NCBI RefSeq assembly: GCF_030010625.1
Contig: NZ_JASCXN010000002.1
Span: 310,001-374,000 of the forward strand
Reading direction: 5' to 3'
Source: Streptomyces sp. CC208A
GTDB lineage: Bacteria > Actinomycetota > Actinomycetes > Streptomycetales > Streptomycetaceae
DNA: 64,000 bases
The notes beneath the pieces were generated by a model. That model made no database searches. It saw only the letters and a program-made list of their open reading frames with translations, and was not told where the DNA came from. A program made the translations under genes and the position numbers. This document shows, piece after piece, positions 56,259 through 64,000 of the stretch (position 1 is its first letter; each line of letters opens with the position of its first letter).

Positions 56259-57263
56259 ATGCGCACCCGACACGTCTACCACGCGGTGGACTCCCACACC
56301 GAGGGCATGCCCACCCGGGTCATCACCGGCGGGGCGGGGGTGATCCCCGGCGCCACCATGGCCGAGAAGCGCCTCCACTTCATCGAACACCGCGACGACC
56401 TGCGCACCCTGCTCATGTACGAACCGCGCGGCCACGCCGCCATGAGCGGCGCGATCCTCCAGCCGCCGACCCGCCCCGACGCCGACTACGGGGTCCTCTT
56501 CATCGAGGTCTCGGGACTGCTCCCGATGTGCGGCCACGGCACCATCGGCGTCGCCACCGTCCTCGTCGAGACCGGCATGGTCCCGGTGACCGAACCCGTC
56601 ACCACCGTCCGCCTCGACACCCCCGCCGGGCTCGTCTCCGTCGACGTCCGCGTCGAGGACGGCGCCGTCCGCTCGGTCACCCTCACCAACGTCCCCGCCT
56701 TCAGCGTCGGACTCGACCTCAAGGCCGAGGTCCCCGGGTACGGCACCGTCACCTACGACCTCGCCTACGGCGGCAACTTCTACGCCTTCGTCGAACTCGA
56801 CGCCCTCGGCCTCCCCTTCGACCGCGCCCACAAGCAGGAACTGCTCACCGCCGGACTGGCGATCATGGACGCGATCAACGCGGGCGACGACCGGCCCGTC
56901 CACCCCGAGGACCCGGCCGTCGCGGGCGTCAAGCACGTCTACCTCGCCGCCCCCGGCTCCGACGCGACCCGCTCCCGGCACGCCATGGCCATCCACCCCG
57001 GCTGGTTCGACCGCTCCCCGTGCGGCACCGGCACCAGCGCCCGGATGGCCCAGCTGCACGCCCGCGGACAGCTGCCCCTCCACACCGACTTCGTCAACGA
57101 GTCCTTCATCGGCACCGAGTTCACCGGCCGGCTCGTCGCCGAGACCACCGTCGGCGGCCGGCCCGCCGTCGTCCCCACCGTCACCGGACGGGCCTGGATC
57201 ACCGGCACCGCCCAGTACTTCCTCGACCCCACCGACCCCTTCCCCGCGGGATTCCTCCTGTGA
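56259..57263 (+). CDS. 4-Hydroxyproline epimerase / proline racemase-family protein
   Basis: 334 residues. The two catalytic cysteines of the family are Cys91 (PMCGHGTIG) and Cys255 (SPCGTGTSA), the arrangement of racemases and epimerases. The N-terminal DSHTEGMPTRVI and the RGHAAMSGAI segment match 4-hydroxyproline epimerases. It converts trans-4-hydroxy-L-proline to the cis-D form that the dehydrogenase then oxidises. It is 20 bp downstream of the deaminase gene and overlaps the next gene by GTGA. Confidence 0.9.
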   Translation: MRTRHVYHAVDSHTEGMPTRVITGGAGVIPGATMAEKRLHFIEHRDDLRTLLMYEPRGHAAMSGAILQPPTRPDADYGVLFIEVSGLLPMCGHGTIGVATVLVETGMVPVTEPVTTVRLDTPAGLVSVDVRVEDGAVRSVTLTNVPAFSVGLDLKAEVPGYGTVTYDLAYGGNFYAFVELDALGLPFDRAHKQELLTAGLAIMDAINAGDDRPVHPEDPAVAGVKHVYLAAPGSDATRSRHAMAIHPGWFDRSPCGTGTSARMAQLHARGQLPLHTDFVNESFIGTEFTGRLVAETTVGGRPAVVPTVTGRAWITGTAQYFLDPTDPFPAGFLL

Positions 57264-58318
57264 CCGCCCCCGACCGGACGACGCGGACCACCGAGGTCCG
57301 CGTCACCGACTACCACACCGCCGGCGAACCCTTCCGGATCGTCGCCGAAGGACTGCCGCCCGCCCCCGGCGACACCGTCGCCGAACGCTGCGCCACCGCC
57401 ATCGGCCCCGGCGGTTCCGGCACCGCCCCCCGCCCAGGCCCTCTGGACGGACTGCGCCGCCTCCTCGTCCAGGAACCGCGCGGCCACGCCGGCATGTACG
57501 GCGGGTTCGTCGTCCCGCCGGACGACGACGGCGCCCATCTCGGCGTCCTCTTCTGGCACAAGGACGGCTTCTCCACCGCCTGCGGCCACGGCACCATCGC
57601 GCTGGCCGCCTGGGCCGTCGACACCGGCCGCGTCCCGGCCGGCGGGGACGACCGGGACGTGCCCGTCCGGATCGACGTGCCCTCCGGGCGGGTCACCGCC
57701 ACCGTCCACCGGTCCGCCGACCGCACCACCGGCGTCACCTTCCGCAACGTGCCCGCCCGGGTCACCGCCCGCAAGGTGCCCGTCGCCACCGGCCTCGGCA
57801 TCGTCGAGGTCGACCTCGCCCACGCCGGAGCCTGTTACGCCTCCCTCTCCGCCCGCGACCTCGGCCTCACCGTGGAGAAGGCCAAGCTGCCCGAACTCAC
57901 CCGCGTGGGACGGGAGATCCGCACCGCGCTCGCCGGTCACCCCGCCACCTGGCACCCCGACGGGCCGCTGCTCTCCGGGGTGTACGGGGTGATCCTCCAC
58001 GAGGAGCTGCCCGACACCCCCGAGGGGCCGCGCCAGCGGAACGTCACCGTCTTCGCCGACGGCCAGATCGACCGCTCCCCGTGCGGCTCCGGCACCTCCG
58101 CCCGGCTCGCCCTCCTCGCCGACGAGGGCCGCCTGAAGGAGGGGCAGGTCCTCACCCACGAGTCCGTCGTCGGCACGGTCTTCACCGGCCGCGCCGTCCC
58201 CGGCGGCGACCCCGTGGAAGGGCTCGTCACCGAGGTCACCGGCACCGCCCACCGCACCGGCGAGGCGCACTTCACGCTCGACCCGGACGACGCCCTCGGC
58301 GCGGGGTTCCTCCTGTGA
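57260..58318 (+). CDS. Second proline-racemase-family protein
   Basis: 352 residues. Both catalytic cysteines are present: Cys108 (TACGHGTIA) and Cys275 (SPCGSGTSA). The opening TDYHTAGEPFRIVAEGLPPA and a Pro/Gly-rich insertion separate it from the upstream copy. Family members of this shape include trans-3-hydroxy-L-proline dehydratases, but those I know have Thr at the second Cys, so a racemase/epimerase chemistry fits better. Its next-door ornithine-cyclodeaminase-family gene would suit a dehydratase product. The substrate is open. GTG 57260 overlaps the upstream stop. Confidence 0.85.
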   Translation: MTAPDRTTRTTEVRVTDYHTAGEPFRIVAEGLPPAPGDTVAERCATAIGPGGSGTAPRPGPLDGLRRLLVQEPRGHAGMYGGFVVPPDDDGAHLGVLFWHKDGFSTACGHGTIALAAWAVDTGRVPAGGDDRDVPVRIDVPSGRVTATVHRSADRTTGVTFRNVPARVTARKVPVATGLGIVEVDLAHAGACYASLSARDLGLTVEKAKLPELTRVGREIRTALAGHPATWHPDGPLLSGVYGVILHEELPDTPEGPRQRNVTVFADGQIDRSPCGSGTSARLALLADEGRLKEGQVLTHESVVGTVFTGRAVPGGDPVEGLVTEVTGTAHRTGEAHFTLDPDDALGAGFLL

Positions 58319-59280
58319 GCACCCCCGCGCCGGAGAAGGACCTCCCGTACCTCGACGCCGCCGCCGTCACCCGGCTGCTCGCCCCGGCGGCGGCCGTCGA
58401 GGCCCTGGCCGGGGTCCTGCGGGCCGGGCTCGACCCCGAGACCTGCCCGCCGCGCTCCGCCGTCCCCGTCCCGGCCGGCGAGCTGCTGCTCATGCCCGCC
58501 GCCGCGGGGAACTGGGCCGGGGTGAAGATCGCCGGGGTGGCGCCCGGCAACCCCGCCCTCGGGCTGCCCCGCATCACCGGTGGCTACCTCCTCCTGGACG
58601 GGGCCACCCTCCGGCCCCGCGCCCTGCTCGACGGCGCCGCGCTCACCACCCTGCGCACCCCCGCCGTCTCCGCCCTGGCGGTCCGTCACCTCACCTCCGG
58701 GCGGCGGCCGTTGAACGTCGTGCTCTTCGGCTCGGGACCGCAGGCGTACGGGCACGTGGACGCGCTCCTCGCGGTACGGAAGCTCGGCTCCGTCACCGTC
58801 GTCGCCCGCGACCGGGGGCGGGCCGCCGCCCTCGCCGCGTACGCCCGGGGGATCGGCGTCCCCGAGGCCCGCACCGGCACCGCCGAAGAGGTGGGGGAGG
58901 CGGATCTGATCGTGTGCTGCACCACCGCGCGCGAACCCCTCTTCGACGGACGGCGGGTGGCGCCCGGGGCGGTGGTCGTCGCGGTCGGCTCGCACGAGCC
59001 GGACGCCCGCGAGACCGACACCGCCCTGGTGCGCCGCTCCGAGGTGTACGTGGAGTCACGGGCGGCGGCCCTGCGGGAGGCCGGCGACCTGCTGATCCCG
59101 GAGGCGGAGGGGGCGATCGGTCCCGGCCACATCACCGGCACCCTCGCCGACCTCGTCCGGGGCCCTGCCCTGCCCGCCCCGGGACCCGCGCCCCGCCTCT
59201 TCAAGAGCGTGGGCATGGCCTGGCAGGATCTCGCCGTGGCCGTCGCGGTCCACCAGGCGGCCCCCGGCTGGGCAACGTGA
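58315..59280 (+). CDS. Ornithine cyclodeaminase-family protein (pyrroline-2-carboxylate reductase-like)
   Basis: 321 residues. The mu-crystallin fold has the NAD(P) motif VVLFGSGPQAYGHVDALLAV and the substrate helix region AALTTLRTPAVSALAVRHLT. In hydroxyproline clusters this family reduces 1-pyrroline-2-carboxylate to L-proline (LhpI-like); elsewhere it cyclises ornithine. GTG 58315 overlaps the upstream stop in GTGA. Its TGA overlaps the third GntR operator. Confidence 0.87.
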   Translation: MSTPAPEKDLPYLDAAAVTRLLAPAAAVEALAGVLRAGLDPETCPPRSAVPVPAGELLLMPAAAGNWAGVKIAGVAPGNPALGLPRITGGYLLLDGATLRPRALLDGAALTTLRTPAVSALAVRHLTSGRRPLNVVLFGSGPQAYGHVDALLAVRKLGSVTVVARDRGRAAALAAYARGIGVPEARTGTAEEVGEADLIVCCTTAREPLFDGRRVAPGAVVVAVGSHEPDARETDTALVRRSEVYVESRAAALREAGDLLIPEAEGAIGPGHITGTLADLVRGPALPAPGPAPRLFKSVGMAWQDLAVAVAVHQAAPGWAT

Positions 59281-59288
59281 CATTGTAC
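59277..59288 (+). promoter_or_regulatory. GntR operator 3, GTGACATTGTAC
   Basis: It begins inside the stop codon of the upstream gene and lies 36 bp before the GntR start. TACGCT, overlapping its end, is a plausible -10 box, so the GntR gene would be autoregulated. Confidence 0.7.
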
Positions 59289-59324
59289 GCTGGGAGCCTG
59301 CGGATTCTCGGAGGAACGACGTGG

Positions 59325-60050
59325 GTGAACGGCGTGGGTGACCTGAAGCAGCACAGCCTCATCAAGGCCCAGGAGCGGCTTCGCGACCAGGTGGGCCACG
59401 CACTGCGCGCGGCCCTCACGGCCGGGGAGCTGAAGCCCGGAACCGTCTACTCGGCACCCGGCCTCGCGGCCGAACTCGGCGTGTCGGCCACGCCGGTGCG
59501 CGAGGCCATGCTCGACCTGGCCCGCGAGGGCCTGGTCGAGCCGGTCCGCAACAAGGGCTTCCGGATCACCGAGGTCAGCGAGCGCGAGCTCGACCAGTGC
59601 ACCGAACTGCGCATGCTCATCGAGGTGCCCACGGTCGGCCGGGTCACCGAGGCCGCGACGGCCGAGCAGTTGGAGGCGCTGCGCCCGCTGGCCGAGGAGA
59701 TCGTCGCCAACGCCCGCGAGCACAACCTCATCGGCTACCTGGAGGCCGACCGGCAGTTCCACCTCACCCTCCTCGGCCTGTCCGGCAACGACCGGCTCGT
59801 GGAGACCGTCGGCGACCTGCGCAAGCGGTCCCGGCTCTACGGCCTGACCGGCCTCGACGAGGCGGGCAAGCTGGTCTCCTCCGCCGAGGAGCACGTCGAA
59901 CTCCTCGACCTCATGATCGCCCGGGACCGGGCGGGCGCCGAGGCGTGCATGATGCGCCACCTCGGCCACGTCCGCTCGCTCTGGGCCGAGGCCAGGGACG
60001 AACCGGTCGAACCTGCGGCCGGCGCCCTGCGCTCCGTACGCAAGAGCTGA
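59325..60050 (+). CDS. GntR-family (FCD) transcriptional regulator
   Basis: 241 residues. A winged helix (QERLRDQVGHALRAALTAGE, then LAAELGVSATPVREAMLDLAREGLV and the wing RNKGFRI) precedes a helical FCD domain with metal/ligand residues (DRQFHLTLLGLSGNDRL, and EEHVELLDLM and HLGHVRSLW). It is the probable repressor of the hydroxyproline genes. GTG 59325 has GGAGGA 9 nt upstream; GTG 59334 is an alternative. The gene ends before a strong bidirectional terminator. Confidence 0.9.
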   Translation: MNGVGDLKQHSLIKAQERLRDQVGHALRAALTAGELKPGTVYSAPGLAAELGVSATPVREAMLDLAREGLVEPVRNKGFRITEVSERELDQCTELRMLIEVPTVGRVTEAATAEQLEALRPLAEEIVANAREHNLIGYLEADRQFHLTLLGLSGNDRLVETVGDLRKRSRLYGLTGLDEAGKLVSSAEEHVELLDLMIARDRAGAEACMMRHLGHVRSLWAEARDEPVEPAAGALRSVRKS

Positions 60051-60057
60051 TCCGCGA

Positions 60058-60108
60058 ACGCGAACGGCGCGCCGCACTCCACGGGGGAGTGCGGCGCGCC
60101 GTTCGCGT
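60058..60108. terminator. Strong bidirectional terminator
   Basis: A perfect 23-bp stem (60058-60080 with 60086-60108) around a 5-nt ACGGG loop, between the convergent GntR and glyceraldehyde-3-phosphate dehydrogenase genes. One of the strongest hairpins in the window. Confidence 0.9.
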
Positions 60109-60121
60109 GGGCGCGGGCGGG

Positions 60122-61576
60122 TCAGGCCGCCGGGGCCGGGAAGGTCGGGTACTCGACGCCCGAGACGTGCTGGACGACCCGGATGACCTGGCAGGAGTAG
60201 CCGAACTCGTTGTCGTACCACAGGTACAGGATCGCGTTGTCGCCGTCGACCTTGGTCGCGCCGGCGTCCACGATGGAGGCGTGGCGCGAGCCCACGAAGT
60301 CCATCGAGACGGCGTCGGGGGCCGTGGTGAAGTCGATCTGACGCTTCAGCGGCGAGTGCAGCGAGACGTCGCGCAGGTACTCCAGGACCTCGTCGCGGGT
60401 GGTCTCACGGCCCAGGCGCAGGCTGAGGATGGCGATCGAGACGTCCGGGACGGGGACGCGGATCGAGCTGCCCGTGATCGGGGCCTTCAGCTCCGGCAGC
60501 GCCTTGGCGACGGCCGAGGCGGCACCGGTCTCGGTGATCACCATGTTGAGCGGCGCGGAACGGCCGCGGCGGTCGGCCTTGTGGTAGTTGTCCAGCAGGT
60601 TCTGGTCGTTCGTGAACGAGTGGACGGTCTCCACGTGACCGCGCAGCACGCCGTACTCGTCGTCCATCGCCTTCAGCGGCGGGACGATGGCGTTGGTGGT
60701 GCAGGAGGCGCAGGACAGGATCTTCTCGTCCGGCTTGATGGTGTCGTGGTTGACGCCGTGCACGATGTTGGGCACGTCGCCCTTGCCGGGCGCGGTCAGG
60801 ACGACCTTGTCGATGCCGGGGCGCAGGTGCTTGGAGAGGCCCTCGCGGTCCCGCCACTTGCCCGTGTTGTCGATCAGGATGGCGTTCTCGATGCCGTACG
60901 CCGTGTAGTCGACCTCGGAGGGGTCGTTGGCGTAGATCACCTTGATCGTGTTGCCGTTGGCGACGATCGTGCCGTTCGCCTCGTCGACGGTGATGGTGCC
61001 CTGGAACTGGCCGTGGATCGAGTCCCGGCGCAGCAGGGAGGCGCGCTTCACGATGTCTTCGGCGGCCCGCTCGCCGCCGCCGCGCACCACGATGGCGCGC
61101 AGGCGAAGGCCGTTGCCCGACCCGGCCTTCTCGATGAGGAGGCGGGCGACGAGGCGGCCGATGCGGCCGAAGCCGTAGAGGACGACGTCCCGGCCGTCAC
61201 GGCGCTCGATCTTGTTCTCGCCCGTGGCGCCGGCGACGGCCTCCGCGGTGAACTCCTCGACCGTCAGGCCGCGCGAGTCGGCCTTGTACTCGGCGGCGAG
61301 CATGCCGATGTCGATCTGCGAGGGACCGAGGTCGAGCGTGGTGAGCGTCTGCAGGAAAGGCAGCGTCTCGGTGACCGAGAGCTCCTCGCCGGCGATCTGG
61401 CGGGCGAAGCGGTGGGTCTTGAGGATGCTGACCACCGACTTGTTCACCAGGGAGCGGCTGTGGACCAGGACGGTGACGTCCTGCTCACGGTGCAGCTTCC
61501 CGATGATCGGGATCATCGACTCCGCGATCTCCTCGCGGTTCTTCCAGCTGGTGAACGAGTCATCATTGACAGTCAC
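60122..61576 (-). CDS. gap: Glyceraldehyde-3-phosphate dehydrogenase, long form
   Basis: 484 residues, ~130-150 longer than classical GAPDH because of an N-terminal extension (residues 1-~125). The NAD motif is VVLYGFGRIGRLVARLLIEK, the catalytic Cys292 is in SCASCTTNAIVP, and the C-terminal YDNEFGYSCQV is conserved. This long type is one of several gap paralogues in Streptomyces. It acts in glycolysis or gluconeogenesis. GTG 61576 has GAAAGA upstream. The role of the extension is unknown. Confidence 0.95.
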   Translation of the reverse strand: MTVNDDSFTSWKNREEIAESMIPIIGKLHREQDVTVLVHSRSLVNKSVVSILKTHRFARQIAGEELSVTETLPFLQTLTTLDLGPSQIDIGMLAAEYKADSRGLTVEEFTAEAVAGATGENKIERRDGRDVVLYGFGRIGRLVARLLIEKAGSGNGLRLRAIVVRGGGERAAEDIVKRASLLRRDSIHGQFQGTITVDEANGTIVANGNTIKVIYANDPSEVDYTAYGIENAILIDNTGKWRDREGLSKHLRPGIDKVVLTAPGKGDVPNIVHGVNHDTIKPDEKILSCASCTTNAIVPPLKAMDDEYGVLRGHVETVHSFTNDQNLLDNYHKADRRGRSAPLNMVITETGAASAVAKALPELKAPITGSSIRVPVPDVSIAILSLRLGRETTRDEVLEYLRDVSLHSPLKRQIDFTTAPDAVSMDFVGSRHASIVDAGATKVDGDNAILYLWYDNEFGYSCQVIRVVQHVSGVEYPTFPAPAA

Positions 61577-61698
61577 AAGAGTTATCTTTCGAGCTAGACG
61601 GCGCTCATATGGTAACCCCCGGCCTCATCTGCCGGGCAAGGGGGCCCGAACGGGTGTCCGCGAACTCACACCCAGGAAGGGCGTGCGGTGGTGCGCGG

Positions 61699-62736
61699 TC
61701 AGGTGAAGGCGTACGCCTGGAACTCCTCCCGGACCCGGGCGAGCGGGCCCGGGTCCCGGGTCACGTACAGGCGGTTGGTCAGCAGCACCGCCCACCGGCC
61801 GCGGGCCGGCGAGACCCACAGGGCCGTGCCCGTGAAGCCGAAGTGCGCCCACACGTCGTCGGCGGGGGTGGTGCCGGGGGCCGGGTGCCAGAGCAGGCCG
61901 CGCGGCGGCACCAGACCGCCGGTCGCGATCCGCAGGGAGGCCGCCGTCCAGGCCGCGGAGAAGGTGCCGGGCGGGGGAGCGAGCACCCCGCGCAGGAAGC
62001 GGCCGGTGTCGGCGGCCGTGGTGAACACCCCGGCGATCCCGCACGCCCCGCCGAGCAGCCGGGACGAGAAGTCGTGGACGGTGCCCTTCAGATGGCGGCC
62101 GGTCTCCTCGTCGTACTCCGTCGGCGCGCAGCGGGCCGCCGCCTCCGGGGGCAGCGGCCCGTAGCGGGTGTCGCGCATGCCGAGCGGGCCCCAGACCCGC
62201 TCCTCGGCGAGCCGGGCGAGCGGCCGACCTGTGAGGTGCTCGGCCAGCCAGCCGAGGACCAGCGCCGCCCGGTCGGTGTACGCGACGGCCGCGCCCGGCC
62301 GGTGCCGCAGCGGCTCGGAGAGCACCCCGTCCCGTACGTCCTGCGGATCGGAGCCGTACAGGAAGCGCAGGTTGGCCCGGAGCGGCATCCCGGCGGTGTG
62401 GGCGAGCAGTTGGCGGGCGGTGACGTCACCGACGGGCCGCCCGGCCGCCGCCGGCCAGTACGCGCCCAGCGGCGCCGACAGGTCCAGCTTCCCGGCGTCC
62501 ACCAGGGTGCCCGTCACCCCCCACACCGCGAGGATCTTCGTCAGGCTCGCCACGTCGTAGAGGGTGTCCGGACGGACCGGCTCCTCGGGCCGTGCCGGGT
62601 CCAGCACGCCGACCGCCCCCGCCGAGCGGGTCCCGGCCCCGTCCCCGACCGCCCACACCGCGCCCGGGCACACGCCGTCCCGGACCGCCCCGGCGAGCAG
62701 CCGGGCGTAGGGAGGTACTCCGCTCTGCTCCGCCAC
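61699..62736 (-). CDS. Serine hydrolase of the beta-lactamase/esterase family
   Basis: 345 residues. The active Ser-x-x-Lys is in DVASLTKILAVWG, the Tyr motif is AVAYTDRAALVLG, and the third motif is AHFGFTGT. There is no clear signal peptide, so it is probably a cytoplasmic esterase or peptidase-like enzyme. GTG 62736 has GGGAGG 6 nt upstream. The longer upstream open frame is Arg-rich shadow. Confidence 0.87.
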   Translation of the reverse strand: MAEQSGVPPYARLLAGAVRDGVCPGAVWAVGDGAGTRSAGAVGVLDPARPEEPVRPDTLYDVASLTKILAVWGVTGTLVDAGKLDLSAPLGAYWPAAAGRPVGDVTARQLLAHTAGMPLRANLRFLYGSDPQDVRDGVLSEPLRHRPGAAVAYTDRAALVLGWLAEHLTGRPLARLAEERVWGPLGMRDTRYGPLPPEAAARCAPTEYDEETGRHLKGTVHDFSSRLLGGACGIAGVFTTAADTGRFLRGVLAPPPGTFSAAWTAASLRIATGGLVPPRGLLWHPAPGTTPADDVWAHFGFTGTALWVSPARGRWAVLLTNRLYVTRDPGPLARVREEFQAYAFT

Positions 62737-62831
62737 GGCGCGCCTCCCACGGGGCCGGCGGCCCGGACCGGCCGCACCCAGGCATGCATGCCCGCGCGCA
62801 GTGGGGAGGACACCGTTCCGCCCCGGCGGCG

Positions 62832-64000
62832 TCAGTTGCAGACGACCTCGTCGCGCGGGGTGTAGTGGGTCTTGAAGGTCTCCCGCTTGACCTCCTGGCC
62901 GCCGTTCTTGAACACCCGGTCGACGGCGATGTCGAAGCCCTCCAGCGGCGGCTGCGGCACGCACTTCTCGCCGGTGGCCTCCCGCTCGGCGGGCTTGGTC
63001 ACGTTGGTGCGCGGACCGGCCACGGCCTCCACCGAGTCGTACTTCTTCGTGCCGTAGAAGGTGATGGTGACCGAGGAGTCCGTGGCGCTCGCCGCGATGT
63101 AGATCGGCTTGTCCGTGTCGTTCCGGAACCGCTGGTCCAGGCTGCCCCAGGCGACGGTCGCCTCCCGTCCGGCCGGGTAGCGCTCGATGTAGAAGGAGTG
63201 CGCGCCGTACTCGACCGGCTGCACGCCGGCGAAGAAGACCGCGTTGAAGACGGTGGTCGCCACCGCCGACACCCCGCCGCCGGGCGCCTCCTGGTAGCGG
63301 CCGTCGAGGATCATCGTGCCGTCGACGAAGCCGTTCTCCTCGGTGCGCTCGCCGACCGTCTCGTTGAAGCTCCAGATCTGGCCCGGCTGCACGAGCGAGC
63401 CGTCGATCAGCTCGGCGGCCCGGCCGATGTTGACGGTCCGGTACGGAGCCTTCGGGAAGTTCACCGTGAACGTGGACATCTGCTCGGTGATGCCCATCGA
63501 GGCGAGGCTCGCCGTGCTCACCCGCGGCTCGGTGACCTCGGTCGCCACGGACGCGGTACGGGCGGCGGCCCCGGTCCGGGTGAGCAGCGGCTCCACGGCC
63601 TCGCCGAGCGCCCGCGAGGTCACCTCGCGGCCCGCCTTGCCCTCGCGCACGACGACGACCCTGCCGTCCCGTACTCCGAGGGAGCCCTCCACCGGGGCGC
63701 CCGTCATGGCGGCGAGCGGGCGGGCGACGTCCGGGTCGCGCAGCAGCGCGGCGGAGTCGAGGGAGCCGGTCAGCCGGCCGTCGTCGTCCTTCACCGACAG
63801 GTGGTCGCCCAGGGTCTCGGGGGAGATGCTCAGCCGCTGGTCGCCGACGGAGAGCGTCACCGGACCCGAGACGGCGGGCTTCGCGTACGCGTCGAGGAAG
63901 CGCTCCACCTCGGAACCGGACAGTTTCGGCTCGGTCACCGCCACCGGCAGGACCACGGGGGCGGCGCCGGGGGCCGCCGGGTAGGCGGCCCGCAGGGCCT
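62832..64000 (-). CDS. VanW-family protein, 5' end outside window
   Basis: The frame is open to the right edge. Visible is a PG_binding_4-type repeat (FLDAYAKPAVSGPVTLSVGD, ISPETLGDHLSV), a second degenerate copy, and a VanW domain (RTVNIGRAAELIDGSLVQPG, then WSFNETVGERTEENGF and GGGVSAVATTVFNAVFFAGV). The C-terminal tail is a strand-rich segment ending in DEVVCN with a paired Cys upstream (GEKCVPQPP). The complete protein would be membrane-anchored and surface-exposed in the cell wall. Upstream residues read ALRAAYPAAPGAAP. Confidence 0.88.
   Translation of the reverse strand, partial: ALRAAYPAAPGAAPVVLPVAVTEPKLSGSEVERFLDAYAKPAVSGPVTLSVGDQRLSISPETLGDHLSVKDDDGRLTGSLDSAALLRDPDVARPLAAMTGAPVEGSLGVRDGRVVVVREGKAGREVTSRALGEAVEPLLTRTGAAARTASVATEVTEPRVSTASLASMGITEQMSTFTVNFPKAPYRTVNIGRAAELIDGSLVQPGQIWSFNETVGERTEENGFVDGTMILDGRYQEAPGGGVSAVATTVFNAVFFAGVQPVEYGAHSFYIERYPAGREATVAWGSLDQRFRNDTDKPIYIAASATDSSVTITFYGTKKYDSVEAVAGPRTNVTKPAEREATGEKCVPQPPLEGFDIAVDRVFKNGGQEVKRETFKTHYTPRDEVVCN

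Overview
The window is a chromosomal segment of a high-GC actinomycete, almost certainly a Streptomyces. The grounds are the very GC-rich third codon positions, the many GTG and TTG starts, the frequent 4-bp stop/start overlaps, the leaderless promoters, and actinobacterial families such as DUF6643, Rv1733c-like, HicB-like RHH, CsoR-type and GntR/FCD. I find no rRNA, tRNA, CRISPR array, insertion sequence or integrase. Both edges cut genes: a methyltransferase on the left and a VanW-family protein on the right.

Layout. 1-9.5 kb: an ATP-binding anti-sigma-type protein with a tiny overlapping ORF, a Cds1-like PLP enzyme, two SRPBCC proteins with a DeoR regulator, a polytopic membrane hydrolase, and a beta-helix/AAA ATPase whose leader carries an unusual 7-bp-periodic GGATCC array. 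9.8-17.2 kb: Rv1733c-like, MOSC, DUF6643, a glycosyltransferase, an Asp/Glu-racemase-like protein, apolipoprotein N-acyltransferase and a Nudix protein; several of these have textbook leaderless starts. 17.3-21.7 kb: a GAF/PucR regulator, then a three-gene LigD-like end-joining operon (phosphoesterase, ligase, polymerase) whose ligase has lost a core motif. 21.7-30.1 kb: a siderophore-interacting protein with a TetR neighbour and tandem operators, a cold-shock protein, a DEAD-box helicase and a 1400-residue HEAT-repeat protein. 30.1-33.5 kb: a DrrAB-type ABC exporter with a DUF4097 protein and an RHH regulator. 33.7-37 kb: small membrane protein, LysE exporter with Lrp, amidase.

The most interesting part is 37-60 kb, which reads as a collagen/proline-peptide utilisation system. 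It has a secreted M9 collagenase (49.9-52.3 kb), a five-gene dipeptide/oligopeptide ABC importer (37.1-42.8 kb), a divergent proline iminopeptidase (43.0-44.3 kb), and a hydroxyproline catabolic operon (52.4-60.0 kb). That operon holds three D-hydroxyproline dehydrogenase-like subunits, a dihydrodipicolinate-synthase-like deaminase, two proline-racemase-family proteins, an ornithine-cyclodeaminase-family reductase and a GntR/FCD regulator. The collagenase and the importer share a 34-bp promoter element, identical at 33 positions although the copies lie 7 kb apart. The catabolic operon carries three copies of GTGACATNNTAC. Together the genes would cleave collagen outside the cell, import the peptides, release N-terminal proline or hydroxyproline, and convert hydroxyproline toward 2-oxoglutarate semialdehyde. 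The final dehydrogenase is not in the window.

Between those genes lie DUF817, an iron-box-controlled DUF2470 protein, TetR, a CsoR/CstR-type repressor, a class A beta-lactamase and a TPR protein. The right end holds glyceraldehyde-3-phosphate dehydrogenase, a serine hydrolase and the VanW-family protein.
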